Below, one piece after another: positions 1 through 9,356 of a stretch of DNA of 64,000 nt. Numbering within the stretch: position 1 is the first letter of the stretch; each line of letters begins with the position of its first letter. The notes below the pieces were generated by a model. It made no database searches. It saw only the letters and a list, made by a program, of their open reading frames with translations, and was not told the origin of the DNA. Source of the DNA: Celeribacter naphthalenivorans (GTDB lineage: Bacteria; Pseudomonadota; Alphaproteobacteria; Rhodobacterales; Rhodobacteraceae); contig NZ_JAIVLK010000002.1 in NCBI RefSeq assembly GCF_020524585.1, forward strand, positions 310,001 to 374,000, given 5' to 3'. A program made the translations under genes and the position numbers.

Positions 1-394
1 GATCGTTGGCCTTGGGGCCATGCACGATGACGCCATCGACGGAGCCTTTCGCGGCGATCTTGCGATAGGCTTCGGCCTCGGTTTTATCGGGCACGATGGT
101 GAGCATCATGTCGTAATTTTCGCGCGCATAAATCTCGGAGGCGCCGGCGATGAAATCGGTGAAGACCGGGTTCACCACCTCATGTTCGGTCGACAGCGGG
201 ATCACATGACCCACCGCATGATTGCGCCCCGTGGCCAGCCCGCGAGCGCGAATGTTGGGGGTGTAATTGTGCTGTTTGGCGGCCTTCATCACCTTGTCTC
301 GGGTCACCTCGGAGACTTCGGGATAGCCGTTCAGCGCCCGCGACACGGTGGTCTGGGACAGGCCGAGCAGGGTAGACAGCTCTTTGAGGTTCAT
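1..394 (-). CDS. aglR: LacI-family transcriptional regulator, 3' part missing (probable AglR)
   Basis: Only the first 131 codons are in the window; the gene runs off the left edge. The start begins MNLKELSTLLGLSQTTVSRA, a textbook LacI-type helix-turn-helix (about residues 3-22), followed by the hinge-helix region (ARGLATGRN) and the beginning of the periplasmic-binding-protein-like effector domain. It is transcribed away from the aglEFGAK operon, and a perfect LacI-type palindrome lies between them. The natural inference is that it represses the agl genes and is released by an alpha-glucoside. The family is clear; the agl assignment rests on position only. Confidence 0.85.
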   Translation of the reverse strand, partial: MNLKELSTLLGLSQTTVSRALNGYPEVSEVTRDKVMKAAKQHNYTPNIRARGLATGRNHAVGHVIPLSTEHEVVNPVFTDFIAGASEIYARENYDMMLTIVPDKTEAEAYRKIAAKGSVDGVIVHGPKAND

Positions 395-739
395 CTTGGG
401 CCTTTTCAGTCATGCACAGCGTGCGCAATTTTTCCCATGCTAGCCGCGGCTTAGGGTCGCGGTAAAGCCCCTTCGCACGGTCCGTGCCGGCGGTCGTAGA
501 GCGCGAGGGGGGAGGGGCGTGACCTTGGGTCGCCCCGCGTCGGTGGTCGAAATTTTCCACCTTGAGTGCGCGTGTCGCTTGATCACAGTCATTGACAGCG
601 AGGGTGGCTTCGGCAAGGCTTGGAGAAATGCCAAAGCGCTTTGGGGCGGGGGGTGAGTCCGGGAGAACCATTTGATTTCCCGTCTGATAGCGCTAGGGTC
701 GAGATGCCCATGTCCGGGTATGAAAACTGGGAGGTTTAC
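395..739. other. Intergenic regulatory region between aglR and aglE
   Basis: This 345-base gap separates divergently transcribed aglR and aglE. It holds a perfect 14-base palindrome (631-644), a second shorter palindrome TAGCGCTA (688-695) and a TTGACA hexamer at 592-597 that could be a -35 element, although no good -10 follows at the right spacing. No convincing gene lies here: open frames across it have no ribosome-binding site and overlap the operator. Confidence 0.6.
631..644. promoter_or_regulatory. LacI-type operator, probable AglR site
   Basis: CCAAAGCGCTTTGG is a perfect 14-base palindrome with the A-rich half-sites and central GC typical of LacI-family operators. It lies about 95 bases before the aglE start, downstream of a TTGACA hexamer, where a bound repressor would block transcription. 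A shorter palindrome, TAGCGCTA at 688-695, is centred 54 bases away and could be an auxiliary site. Confidence 0.75.
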
Positions 740-2008
740 ATGAAAAAGACACTTTACTCCGGTGCCGCCACGCTCGCTTTGGTTGCGGGTGCCGCGCAGG
801 CGCAGGATTTGACAATCGCCGGTCCGTGGATCGGTGCCGACCAGGAAATGGTCGAACAGGTTTTGGCCGTTTTCGAAGAGCAGAGCGGCCTTGATGTCGC
901 CTATGTCGGCTCCGACAGCTTCGAACAGCAGATCGTGATCGATGCCGAGGCGGGCTCCGCGCCCAACATCGCCGTTTTCCCGCAGCCGGGGCTTGCCGCC
1001 GATATGGCGCGCCGTGGGTTCCTCACGCCGCTGAGCGAGGGGACGGATGCATGGTTGAAAGAGAATTACGCGGCGGGCGAAAGCTGGACCGCTTTGGGAA
1101 CCTACACGGGTAAGGACGGCGCCGATCATCTCTATGCGTTTCCCTATAAGATCGACGTGAAATCTCTGGTTTGGTATGTGCCGGAGAACTTCGAGGATGC
1201 GGGGTATGAGATCCCTGAAACCATGGAAGAGCTCAAGGCGCTGACCGAACAGATCGTCGCCGATGGTGAGACGCCGTGGTGTATCGGTCTGGGATCGGGG
1301 GCTGCGACCGGCTGGCCCGCGACCGACTGGGTCGAAGACCTGATGCTGCGCGTTCAGCCGCCTGAAGTCTATGACGGCTGGGTCACCAATGAGGTGAAAT
1401 TCGATGACCCGCGCGTGGTCGAAGCCATCGAGGAATTCGGCTGGTTCGCCCGCAATGACGACTTCGTCTCCGGCGGCTCCGGCGCGGTGGCCTCCACCGA
1501 CTTCCGCGACAGCCCGAAAGGCCTCTTTGCCTCGCCGCCGCAATGCTACATGCATCACATGGCGTCCTTCATCCCGGCCTTCTTCCCCGAGGACACGATG
1601 TTGGGCGAGGATGCGGATTTCTTCTATTTCCCGGCCTATGAGAGCAAAGACCTCGGCCAGCCGGTGCTGGGCGCGGGTACGCTTTGGGCGATCACCAACG
1701 ACAGCCCGGAAGCGCATCAGTTCATGGAATTCCTGAAAACCACCGATGCGCATGAGGCCTGGATGAAACAGAAAGGCTTCCTGACGCCCTACAAGGCGGT
1801 GGACACCTCTGTCTTCTCCGACCCGACGCTGAAAAAAATGAACGACATTCTTCTGGGCGCGACCACCTTCCGCTTTGACGCCTCCGATCTGATGCCGGGT
1901 GGCGTGGGCGCTGGCTCCTTCTGGACCGGTATGGTCGATTATGCTGGCGGTGAACCTGCTGCGGACATTGCCAAGTCGATCCAGGACTCCTGGGACGCTC
2001 TCAAGTAA
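740..2008 (+). CDS. aglE: Alpha-glucoside ABC transporter, periplasmic substrate-binding protein
   Basis: This 422-residue extracellular solute-binding protein captures alpha-glucosides (trehalose, sucrose or maltose type) in the periplasm for the AglFG permease. The first 21 residues are a signal peptide (MKKT, then a hydrophobic stretch ending AQA). The mature part opens DLTIAGPWIGADQ, and the tail contains the motif GVGAGSFWTGMVDYAGG. The frame is open further upstream, but the start at 740 is chosen because GGGAGGT (729-735) is a good ribosome-binding site and the signal peptide follows directly. It is the first gene of the operon and sits behind the LacI-type operator. Exact substrate preference cannot be read from the sequence. 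Confidence 0.9.
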   Translation: MKKTLYSGAATLALVAGAAQAQDLTIAGPWIGADQEMVEQVLAVFEEQSGLDVAYVGSDSFEQQIVIDAEAGSAPNIAVFPQPGLAADMARRGFLTPLSEGTDAWLKENYAAGESWTALGTYTGKDGADHLYAFPYKIDVKSLVWYVPENFEDAGYEIPETMEELKALTEQIVADGETPWCIGLGSGAATGWPATDWVEDLMLRVQPPEVYDGWVTNEVKFDDPRVVEAIEEFGWFARNDDFVSGGSGAVASTDFRDSPKGLFASPPQCYMHHMASFIPAFFPEDTMLGEDADFFYFPAYESKDLGQPVLGAGTLWAITNDSPEAHQFMEFLKTTDAHEAWMKQKGFLTPYKAVDTSVFSDPTLKKMNDILLGATTFRFDASDLMPGGVGAGSFWTGMVDYAGGEPAADIAKSIQDSWDALK

Positions 2009-2145
2009 GCACTTGATTTAAATAGTACTCCGGGTCCTGTTTCCGATGGGCCCGGAGCAATTCGCTCAGACCTCGCAAAGGGGCAAATGGCCGCCAACGG
2101 TCCGTGACAGGTCTGTGGCATGGTCGAGAGAGAAGGGGAAACAAT

Positions 2146-3147
2146 ATGCATCCGGCACTTCAAGGGCTTTTGACCATCGCCATCGGCGTGGGGGCCTGTA
2201 TCGGTTATTTCTATTTTTCCAACATCATCCTCGACAAGGTGATCTTCCCCGCGCGGGGGCAAAATGCCGGGCGCAATATCAACCGCGCCAATCTGGTGCG
2301 GCCTTGGCTGTTTCTGTTGCCGGGGCTTTTGGCCTTGGGGCTTTATCTGGCCTATCCGGTGGTCGAGACGCTGCGGCTGTCTCTCACCGACCGCGATCTC
2401 GGCGGGGCCTATGTGGGGCTTGAGAATTACCGCAAAATGTCCGGCGATCCGAAATTCTGGGAGGCGATGCGCAACAATGCCTTCTGGCTTTTGGTGGTGC
2501 CTGCGATGTCCACCGCTTTCGGGCTTTTGGTGGCGCAGCTCACCGACCGCATCCGCTGGGGCTCAATCGCCAAGTCTTTGATTTTCATGCCGATGGCGAT
2601 CTCTTTCGTGGGCGCGGCTGTGATCTGGAAACTGGTCTATGATGCCCGGCCTCTCGGCACGGAGCAGATCGGCATTTTGAACGCGATCTATCTGGCTCTG
2701 GGGGGCGATCAGCCGATGAACTGGCTGACGATACCGTTCTGGAACAACTTTTTCCTCATGGTGGTGCTGATCTGGATTCAGACCGGGTTCGCCATGGTGA
2801 TCCTCTCGGCGGCCCTGCGCGGCGTGCCGGAAGAGACCATCGAGGCCGCGATTGTGGACGGCGCCAACCCGTTCCAGATTTTCTTTCGCATCAAAGTGCC
2901 GCAGATCATGGGCACCATCGTTGTCGTCTGGACCACGATCACCATCGTGGTGCTCAAGGTCTTCGACATCGTTTTTGCCATGACCAACGGCCAATGGGAG
3001 ACGCAGGTGCTGGCGAATTACATGTACGACCAATTGTTCCGCGCCCGCGACTGGGGTGTCGGCTCGGCGGCGGCCATGGTGATCATGCTTTTGGTGACGC
3101 CGATCCTTGTGTGGAACGTCTACAACGCCCGCAAAGAGATGAAGTGA
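2146..3147 (+). CDS. aglF: Alpha-glucoside ABC transporter permease
   Basis: This 333-residue inner-membrane subunit belongs to the MalF-type binding-protein-dependent permeases. An N-terminal transmembrane helix (about 6-28) and a further helix at about 52-75 precede the permease core. The EAA loop that docks the ATPase is at about 231-251 (TIEAAIVDGANPFQIF). The start is chosen behind an AGAAGGGGA ribosome-binding site; the frame remains open upstream without support. It lies 137 bases after aglE and 12 bases before aglG. Together with AglG it should form the channel. Confidence 0.9.
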   Translation: MHPALQGLLTIAIGVGACIGYFYFSNIILDKVIFPARGQNAGRNINRANLVRPWLFLLPGLLALGLYLAYPVVETLRLSLTDRDLGGAYVGLENYRKMSGDPKFWEAMRNNAFWLLVVPAMSTAFGLLVAQLTDRIRWGSIAKSLIFMPMAISFVGAAVIWKLVYDARPLGTEQIGILNAIYLALGGDQPMNWLTIPFWNNFFLMVVLIWIQTGFAMVILSAALRGVPEETIEAAIVDGANPFQIFFRIKVPQIMGTIVVVWTTITIVVLKVFDIVFAMTNGQWETQVLANYMYDQLFRARDWGVGSAAAMVIMLLVTPILVWNVYNARKEMK

Positions 3148-3159
3148 GAGGAGGGGATC

Positions 3160-4422
3160 ATGGACAATATCGCCGGTAAGAAACCTGCTCTGATCTGGGC
3201 GACGCATATCTCGGTCGTTGTGCTCGTCATCTTGTGGCTCTTCCCGACCGTGGGCCTGTTCGTCTCGTCGTTTCGCACGGCGGATCAGATCTCCAGCTCG
3301 GGCTGGTGGAAGGCGATGTTCCCGCAGGAACAGAACACGATGATCCGCACCGCAAGCCCTGAGACGCAGCAGCAGATCGACGGCAATTACGTGATCGAAG
3401 GCAATCTTTTCGAAGAGGCGGGGGAGACGCGGGGCGAGATTTCCGCTTGGGGCATTTCGTCCCGCGACATTGCCGCCTACGCCCCCGGTGACACCGCCGA
3501 TATGGGCGAGGACGGCCAGTTGAGCGTCGCGGTCAATGGCGATTATCGCTTTGTGAATACGACAGAATTTTCGGGCCGCCGCGGCGAGCGCGTGTTCCTG
3601 ACCGCTGTCACACCGCCGTCTTTCACGCTCGACAATTACCGCACGGTTCTGGTCGACGGGCAGGCCACCGACAAGATGGGCAAGGCGTTTATCAATACGC
3701 TGACCGTCACCATCCCGGCGACCGTCATCCCGATCCTGATCGCGGCCTTCGCGGCCTATGCTTTGGCGTGGATGGATTTCCGGGGCCGGGCGTTCTTGAT
3801 TGCCGTGATCGTCGGCCTTCTCGTGGTGCCGCTGCAACTGGCGCTCATTCCACTGTTGAGCTTTCATGGCGCTGTTGTCGAATGGTTTATCGCACTTGTC
3901 GGCACGCCGATGGAGGGAAACGCGCGCCGTTTTGCCGAAGTGGGCGCTTTGGGGCGGCTGTTCGGCTTTGCACCCGGCGATACGATCAATTCCAAAGGGT
4001 ATCTTGGCGTCTGGGCGGCGCATACCGGGTTCGGCCTGCCGCTCGCGATCTATCTCCTGCGCAACTACATGGTCGGCCTGCCGAAAGACATCATCGAGAA
4101 CGCCCGTGTGGACGGCGCGACGGATTTCCAGATTTTCACAAAAATCATCCTGCCGCTGTCTTTCCCGGCTCTGGCGTCCTTTGCGATCTTCCAATTCCTC
4201 TGGACCTGGAACGATTTGCTCGTGGCGCTCGTGTTCCTGATCGACAGCTCCGGCGAAACCACCGTGATGACGCGGCAGATCGTCGAACTTCTGGGCACCC
4301 GGGGCGGCAATTGGGAAATCCTCGCGACCGCCGCATTCGTGTCCATCGCCGTGCCGCTGACGGTGTTCTTCTTCATGCAGAAATATCTGGTGCGCGGCCT
4401 TCTGGCCGGTTCCGTTAAATAA
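3160..4422 (+). CDS. aglG: Alpha-glucoside ABC transporter permease, second subunit
   Basis: This 420-residue MalG-type permease has a strong ribosome-binding site (GAGGAGGGG just before the start). After the first transmembrane helix (about 13-35) comes a periplasmic segment of roughly 100 residues before the permease core begins near residue 150 (PSFTLDNYRTVL). The EAA loop reads ENARVDGATDFQIFTKIILP. The C-terminal helices end with FFFMQKYLVRGLLAGS, typical of the family. It partners AglF. The long first loop is worth noting because most MalG-type subunits are nearer 280 residues. Confidence 0.9.
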   Translation: MDNIAGKKPALIWATHISVVVLVILWLFPTVGLFVSSFRTADQISSSGWWKAMFPQEQNTMIRTASPETQQQIDGNYVIEGNLFEEAGETRGEISAWGISSRDIAAYAPGDTADMGEDGQLSVAVNGDYRFVNTTEFSGRRGERVFLTAVTPPSFTLDNYRTVLVDGQATDKMGKAFINTLTVTIPATVIPILIAAFAAYALAWMDFRGRAFLIAVIVGLLVVPLQLALIPLLSFHGAVVEWFIALVGTPMEGNARRFAEVGALGRLFGFAPGDTINSKGYLGVWAAHTGFGLPLAIYLLRNYMVGLPKDIIENARVDGATDFQIFTKIILPLSFPALASFAIFQFLWTWNDLLVALVFLIDSSGETTVMTRQIVELLGTRGGNWEILATAAFVSIAVPLTVFFFMQKYLVRGLLAGSVK

Positions 4423-4427
4423 CCAAA

Positions 4428-6095
4428 ATGAGTGATCCTATGACCGCAACTTCTTCCTCCCCTGCGCATTTCACCCGTGAAAAAGACTGGTGGCGTGGCG
4501 CCGTCATCTATCAGATCTATCCGCGCTCCTATCAGGACAGCAACGGCGACGGCATCGGCGATCTGTTGGGCATCGTCCAGCGTTTGCCCTATATTGCCTC
4601 CCTCGGCGTGGATGCGATCTGGATTTCGCCGTTCTTCACCTCGCCGATGCGGGATTTTGGCTATGACGTCGCGGATTATTGCGATGTCGACCCGATGTTC
4701 GGCTCTCTCGCGGATTTCGACGCGGTGATCGACACGGCGCATCAATATGGCGTCAAAGTGCTGATCGATCTGGTGCTCTCGCACACCTCCGATCAACACC
4801 CGTGGTTCATCGAGAGCCGCGAGGACAAGACCAACCCGAAATCCAATTGGTATGTCTGGGCCGACGCGAAACCCGATGGCACGCCACCCAACAACTGGCT
4901 GTCGATTTTCGGGGGCTCCGGCTGGCAATGGGATGCGGGGCGGATGCAATATTACCTGCACAACTTTCTGACCTCTCAGCCCGATCTGAACTTCCACGAA
5001 CCCGAGGTGCAAAAGGCGCTGTTGGATGTGGCGGAGTTTTGGCTGCACCGCGGGGTGGACGGGTTCCGTCTCGACACGATCAACTTTTACACCCATGACG
5101 CCGAGCTGCGCGACAACCCGCCCTTGGCGCCGGAGCTGCGCACGGCAAAGACTGCGCCTGCGGTGAACCCCTACAACTGGCAACAGCACATCTACGACAA
5201 ATCCCGGCCTGAGAACCTTGAGTTCTTGCGCAAGTTGCGGGCGGTGATGGAGCCGTTCAACGCCGCCGCCGTGGGCGAAGTGGGCGATGAGCAGCTTGGG
5301 CTCGAAATCCTTGGCGAATATACCAAGGGCGACGATCTCATGCATATGTGCTACGCCTTCGAGCTGTTGTCCGGGGATACGCCGACGCCCGAGTACATCA
5401 AGGGCGTGATGGACAAGGTGGCCGAGGTGGCCAGCGATGGCTGGGCCTGTTGGGCCTATTCGAACCACGATGTGGTGCGGCATATGTCGCGCTGGCATCT
5501 CGATCCGCAGGGCGCGCGGGCCTTTACGACGCTGATGATGTGTCTGCGCGGTTCGGCCTGTATTTATCAAGGCGAAGAGTTGGGCCTGCCGGAAGCGGAG
5601 TTGAAATTCGAAGACCTGCAAGACCCCTACGGCATCCAGTTCTGGCCGGATTTCAAAGGCCGCGATGGCTGCCGCACACCGATGGTCTGGGAACGCTCCC
5701 AGCATCATGGCGGCTTTTCCAGCGCAGGCCAGACCTGGTTGCCGGTGAGCGCGGATCACTATCCGCTGGCGGTGGCCCAATCCGAATACGATCCGGGCGC
5801 GATCCTGCATCATTACCGCCGCGCGATTGCCTTCCGCCATGCGCATAAGGCGCTGATGACGGGGACGATGGAGGATATGCGTGTGGATGGGCCTTGCCTG
5901 ATCTTCACCCGCAAAAATGACGAGGAAGAGCTGTTCTGTGCCTTCAACCTGTCCGATCAGCCAACGAGCCTTGAGGCGCCGAAGGGCAATTGGCATCAGG
6001 TCGGCAGCGAATTGAATTCCGCCTCGCCGATGGAAGACGGCAAGCTGCATCTGGGCCCGTGGCAGCCCGCGATTATGCTGCGGTATAAGGGCTGA
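4428..6095 (+). CDS. aglA: Alpha-glucosidase, GH13 family, cytoplasmic
   Basis: This 555-residue GH13 enzyme hydrolyses imported alpha-glucosides to glucose; there is no signal peptide, so it acts in the cytoplasm. The (beta/alpha)8 motifs are all present: DLVLSHTSDQH (about 114-124), DGFRLD with nucleophile D216, AVGEVGD with acid/base E284, and YSNHDVV with D348. The N-terminus WWRGAVIYQIYPRSYQD is typical of oligo-1,6-glucosidase or alpha-glucosidase enzymes. It starts 5 bases after aglG stops; an in-frame ATG at 4441 is a weaker alternative. Coupling to the transporter genes supports intracellular disaccharide breakdown. Confidence 0.92.
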   Translation: MSDPMTATSSSPAHFTREKDWWRGAVIYQIYPRSYQDSNGDGIGDLLGIVQRLPYIASLGVDAIWISPFFTSPMRDFGYDVADYCDVDPMFGSLADFDAVIDTAHQYGVKVLIDLVLSHTSDQHPWFIESREDKTNPKSNWYVWADAKPDGTPPNNWLSIFGGSGWQWDAGRMQYYLHNFLTSQPDLNFHEPEVQKALLDVAEFWLHRGVDGFRLDTINFYTHDAELRDNPPLAPELRTAKTAPAVNPYNWQQHIYDKSRPENLEFLRKLRAVMEPFNAAAVGEVGDEQLGLEILGEYTKGDDLMHMCYAFELLSGDTPTPEYIKGVMDKVAEVASDGWACWAYSNHDVVRHMSRWHLDPQGARAFTTLMMCLRGSACIYQGEELGLPEAELKFEDLQDPYGIQFWPDFKGRDGCRTPMVWERSQHHGGFSSAGQTWLPVSADHYPLAVAQSEYDPGAILHHYRRAIAFRHAHKALMTGTMEDMRVDGPCLIFTRKNDEEELFCAFNLSDQPTSLEAPKGNWHQVGSELNSASPMEDGKLHLGPWQPAIMLRYKG

Positions 6096-6118
6096 GAGTT
6101 AGGGAGGGGAGAGAGGTC

Positions 6119-7204
6119 ATGGCTGATCTGAAACTGGAGAATGTCGCCAAGGTTTACGGCGGCAAGGTCGAAGTCCTCAAGGACATCAATCTCGACATCA
6201 CGACGGGCGAGTTGATCGTTTTCGTCGGCCCGTCCGGCTGTGGCAAATCCACGCTCCTGAGGATGATCGCGGGGCTTGAGAAAATCTCCGGCGGCACGCT
6301 TGAGATCGACGGGGTGCGGGTCAACGACGTGCCCCCCGCCCAACGCGGCATCGCCATGGTGTTTCAAAGCTACGCGCTCTATCCGCATATGACGGTCTAC
6401 GACAACATGGCCTTCTCCCTGAAACTCGCCAAAAAATCCAAGGACGAGATCAAGCAGGCGGTGATGCGTGCCGCTCATATCTTGCAACTCGAAGACTATC
6501 TCGACCGTCTGCCCAAAGCTTTGTCGGGCGGGCAGCGTCAGCGTGTCGCCATCGGTCGCGCCATCGTGCGTGACCCGAAGGTCTATCTCTTCGACGAGCC
6601 GCTCTCGAACCTCGACGCCGCGCTCCGCGTCGCAACCCGGCTTGAGATCGCCCAGCTTAAAGAGAGCATGCCCGACAGCACGATGATCTATGTGACCCAC
6701 GATCAGGTGGAGGCGATGACCTTGGCCGACCGCATCGTGGTGCTGGCCAACAAAGGCATCGCGCAGGTCGGAAGCCCGCTCGATCTCTACGAGAAGCCCG
6801 ACAATGAATTCGTCGCGCAATTCATCGGCTCGCCCTCGATGAACCTGATCCCCGGCGAGATCATCGAGACAGGGGCGCTGACCAAGGTCAAACTCGACGG
6901 CGAAGGCATTGCGACCTCGACAATCCCGACGCAGCCCTCCGACATGGGCCGCAAGGTCAACATCGGCGTGCGTCCCGAGGACATGCATCTGGCCGAGGGC
7001 GACGCGATCGTCGACGGGGTCGTCGATGTGGTCGAGGCGCTGGGCGAGGTGACCTTGCTCTATTTCGTCGCCGAACGCGGTCACGAGCCTCTGATCGCCA
7101 AGCTCCCGGGCATCCATGCGGGGCTCAAAGGCCAGACGGTGAAGCTCTCCGCCCCGCCGGAAAAGGTGCACTTGTTTGCGGACGGGCTGTCGATGCGGCC
7201 ATGA
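6119..7204 (+). CDS. aglK: Alpha-glucoside ABC transporter ATP-binding protein
   Basis: This 361-residue MalK/UgpC-type ATPase energises AglEFG. Walker A is GPSGCGKST (37-45), the signature LSGGQRQRVA begins at 135, and Walker B is VYLFDE (155-160), followed by the D-loop and H-loop (YVTHD). The C-terminal third carries the TOBE-type regulatory domain with the motif GVRPEDMHL. It is the last gene of the operon, 23 bases after aglA, with a GGGAGGGGAGAG ribosome-binding site. A frequent feature of such carbohydrate ATPases is sharing between several transporters. Confidence 0.92.
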   Translation: MADLKLENVAKVYGGKVEVLKDINLDITTGELIVFVGPSGCGKSTLLRMIAGLEKISGGTLEIDGVRVNDVPPAQRGIAMVFQSYALYPHMTVYDNMAFSLKLAKKSKDEIKQAVMRAAHILQLEDYLDRLPKALSGGQRQRVAIGRAIVRDPKVYLFDEPLSNLDAALRVATRLEIAQLKESMPDSTMIYVTHDQVEAMTLADRIVVLANKGIAQVGSPLDLYEKPDNEFVAQFIGSPSMNLIPGEIIETGALTKVKLDGEGIATSTIPTQPSDMGRKVNIGVRPEDMHLAEGDAIVDGVVDVVEALGEVTLLYFVAERGHEPLIAKLPGIHAGLKGQTVKLSAPPEKVHLFADGLSMRP

Positions 7205-7413
7205 GGCGATCAAGGGGTTAAAGGTTTTTCTGCCGATATGTGAAGGGTTCTTGCAACATCGCGCAGGAAATACGTCGCATTCGCAACTTAAGTTTCCCCT
7301 ACGTCAACTCGTTTCGGTATAAGCTATTGCTACAGACGAGCGCCACCACGCGCCTGTCGCAAGCACAGATATATCAAACAGAGACGCAAGATCTCTTGAG
7401 CGAGGGAAACACC

Positions 7414-8181
7414 ATGTCAAAACTGGCAAAACTTCTATCCGGCGCCACCATTGCGGCCTTGGCCGCCTTCGGTGCGACGGGCGCGTCGGCCTTCACCTTC
7501 GAAGGCGCAAATGTGACGCTGGCCTACAATGGCCATGACGATGGCAATGACGAATCCTATTCCGACAACAACACGCTGCAACTTTCCGGCCGTGCTTGGT
7601 ATGGCTTTGGCTCGAATTTCAAACTCGGCTTCTCGGCGGGCACCGCGCGCGAGCAATATGAAGGCAGCTTCTATTCCTCGACCAAATCCATCGGTCTTCA
7701 CCCGGCTTATGCCTTCGACAATGGCCAATTGGGCGCCTTCGTGTCTTATCAGAAGGAAAACGGCTCTGATGAGGACTACATTTATGCGGGCCTCGAAGGG
7801 GTCTACAATATCGGCAAATTCGGTGTCGAAGGCTATCTGGGCAAGTCGTTCGCCCAAGGCGATTTCTTTGAGGATTTCACCGTGGGCGGTCTGGCTCTGT
7901 CCTATGAAATCATCGACGCGCTGTCCGTTTATGTGAAGCATCAGAGTGATTATTACGACTCTGACAATGAGTTCACCCTGAGCTCGATCGGGATCGAATA
8001 TGACCTGAATGCACCGTCTCTGACGCCGATGACCCTGTTCGCGGAATATTCGGAGTTTGGCGATGAGGACGGGTTTGACGATTGGGGTCAGATGACACTC
8101 GGCGTGACCTTTTATCTTGGTGAGAAAGCTGAGCGGTCTCTGTTCCACGAGCAGTATTCGCTCGAAAGCTACTACGATTGA
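7414..8181 (+). CDS. Predicted outer-membrane beta-barrel protein, function unknown
   Basis: This 255-residue protein has a clear signal peptide (MSKLAKLLSG, hydrophobic stretch, cut near GASA/FTFEG). The mature part is rich in aromatic and acidic residues alternating with short turns (LAYNGHDDGND, LSGRAWYGFGSNFKLGFSAG), and the chain has many strand-like segments but no membrane helices. This suggests a small outer-membrane beta-barrel or porin-like protein. The start at 7414 is chosen for the ribosome-binding site GCGAGGGA and the signal peptide, although the frame is open 174 bases further upstream. A hairpin terminator follows. It may belong with the alpha-glucoside genes, but nothing proves it. 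Confidence 0.6.
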   Translation: MSKLAKLLSGATIAALAAFGATGASAFTFEGANVTLAYNGHDDGNDESYSDNNTLQLSGRAWYGFGSNFKLGFSAGTAREQYEGSFYSSTKSIGLHPAYAFDNGQLGAFVSYQKENGSDEDYIYAGLEGVYNIGKFGVEGYLGKSFAQGDFFEDFTVGGLALSYEIIDALSVYVKHQSDYYDSDNEFTLSSIGIEYDLNAPSLTPMTLFAEYSEFGDEDGFDDWGQMTLGVTFYLGEKAERSLFHEQYSLESYYD

Positions 8182-8207
8182 TCTGCGGGTCTTGCGTATG
8201 AGATCAG

Positions 8208-8233
8208 AGGGCGGCCCAAGGGTCGCCCTTTTT
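8208..8233 (+). terminator. Rho-independent terminator after the outer-membrane protein gene
   Basis: A 10-bp stem AGGGCGGCCC / GGGTCGCCCT (one G-T pair) is followed by TTTTT, 27 bases after the stop at 8181. Confidence 0.8.
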
Positions 8234-8344
8234 GCTGGCAGGGTGGGGGCCGCGACATCGCGCCCTCTATGATCCTCTTGGAAACGCTTTCCTGAAACGG
8301 GGCAGGGTGATATTCAGCCTTTGAAATGTATAGAGGCCGCCGCC

Positions 8345-9343
8345 ATGACCACACCGCCCCGCATCATGCCCAAACCCTTCAATGCGCCGCCGCAGGGCCT
8401 CTGGCGCGCCACGCCGCCGGCGATCTTTCCGCCGATCCTGGGGCTTTTGGGCATGGGGCTTGCCTGGCGTCAGGCGGGCAATATCCTGCCTTCCGCGCCC
8501 AACTGGATCGGCGAAATGATCTTGGGCGCCGTCTCCTTGCTCTACATCTTCGCGGTGGTGGCCTATCTGGCCAAAATGGCCCGCCGCTTTGGGGTTGTGT
8601 TCGAGGATGCCAAAATCCTACCGGGCCGCGCCGGTCTTTCCGCCATGACGGCCTCGGGCTTTCTCTTTGCCGCCACAATGGTGCCCTATAGCGTTGTCTT
8701 CGCCAAAGCCGTGCTGGTTCTCGCCCTCATCGGTCATGCCTTTGTTGCCTTCGCGATTATTGTCGGAATGATGCGCGGTCCTGCTGAACAGCGCCGCGTC
8801 ACCCCGGTGTGGCATCTGTCTTTCGTCGGCTTTATCATCGCCCCTCTGGCGGCTGTCCCGCTGGGCTGGACCGGTCTGTCCCAGATCATCTTCGCCACGA
8901 CCCTGCCGATTGCCGCCGCCGTCTGGATCATTTCCGTGATGCAATTCGCCCGCGCCGATGTCCCGCCGCCGCTGCGTCCGCTTTTGGCGATCCACATCGC
9001 GCCCGTGTCACTTTTCGGCATCGTCGCGACGCTTTTGGGCTACACGACGTTGGCGCTGGCCTTCGCCTGGATCGGCGTCACTGCGCTGATCGTCTGTCTC
9101 GCGGGCATCCGCTACCTCACCAAAGCCGATTTCTCCGCGCTCTGGGGCGCCTTCACCTTTCCGCTCGCGGCCTTCGCCAATCTGATGTTTGCCGCTGCCA
9201 GGCTCCAACCGATGCCGTTTCGCCTCATCGGCGGGCTGGAACTCGTCGCCGCGACGCTGGCGATCACCTATATCGCCGTGAAAATCATGCAGCTCTGGAC
9301 CCGTGGCAAACTGGCCAAAGCCACCAACGCCGCTGTGGTCTGA
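8345..9343 (+). CDS. TDT-family (TehA/SLAC1-like) membrane permease
   Basis: This 332-residue integral membrane protein has about ten hydrophobic helices and the opening pattern GLWRATPPAIFPPILGLLGM seen in tellurite-resistance/dicarboxylate-transporter family proteins. Family members move anions such as tellurite-related ions, sulfite, malate or chloride; the substrate here is unknown. The start at 8345 is chosen for AGAGG nine bases upstream; another ATG 24 bases earlier has no such site. It stands alone between two terminator-like hairpins. A call of generic TehA-like permease is safer than tellurite resistance. Confidence 0.7.
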   Translation: MTTPPRIMPKPFNAPPQGLWRATPPAIFPPILGLLGMGLAWRQAGNILPSAPNWIGEMILGAVSLLYIFAVVAYLAKMARRFGVVFEDAKILPGRAGLSAMTASGFLFAATMVPYSVVFAKAVLVLALIGHAFVAFAIIVGMMRGPAEQRRVTPVWHLSFVGFIIAPLAAVPLGWTGLSQIIFATTLPIAAAVWIISVMQFARADVPPPLRPLLAIHIAPVSLFGIVATLLGYTTLALAFAWIGVTALIVCLAGIRYLTKADFSALWGAFTFPLAAFANLMFAAARLQPMPFRLIGGLELVAATLAITYIAVKIMQLWTRGKLAKATNAAVV

Positions 9344-9356
9344 CGCCGCTTTGACG

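Noticed and set aside
8278-8292. LacI-like palindrome TGGAAACGCTTTCC upstream of the TDT permease
   Set aside because: The arms overlap around an odd centre, the element is not at a clear promoter, and no LacI-type gene is near; probably chance.
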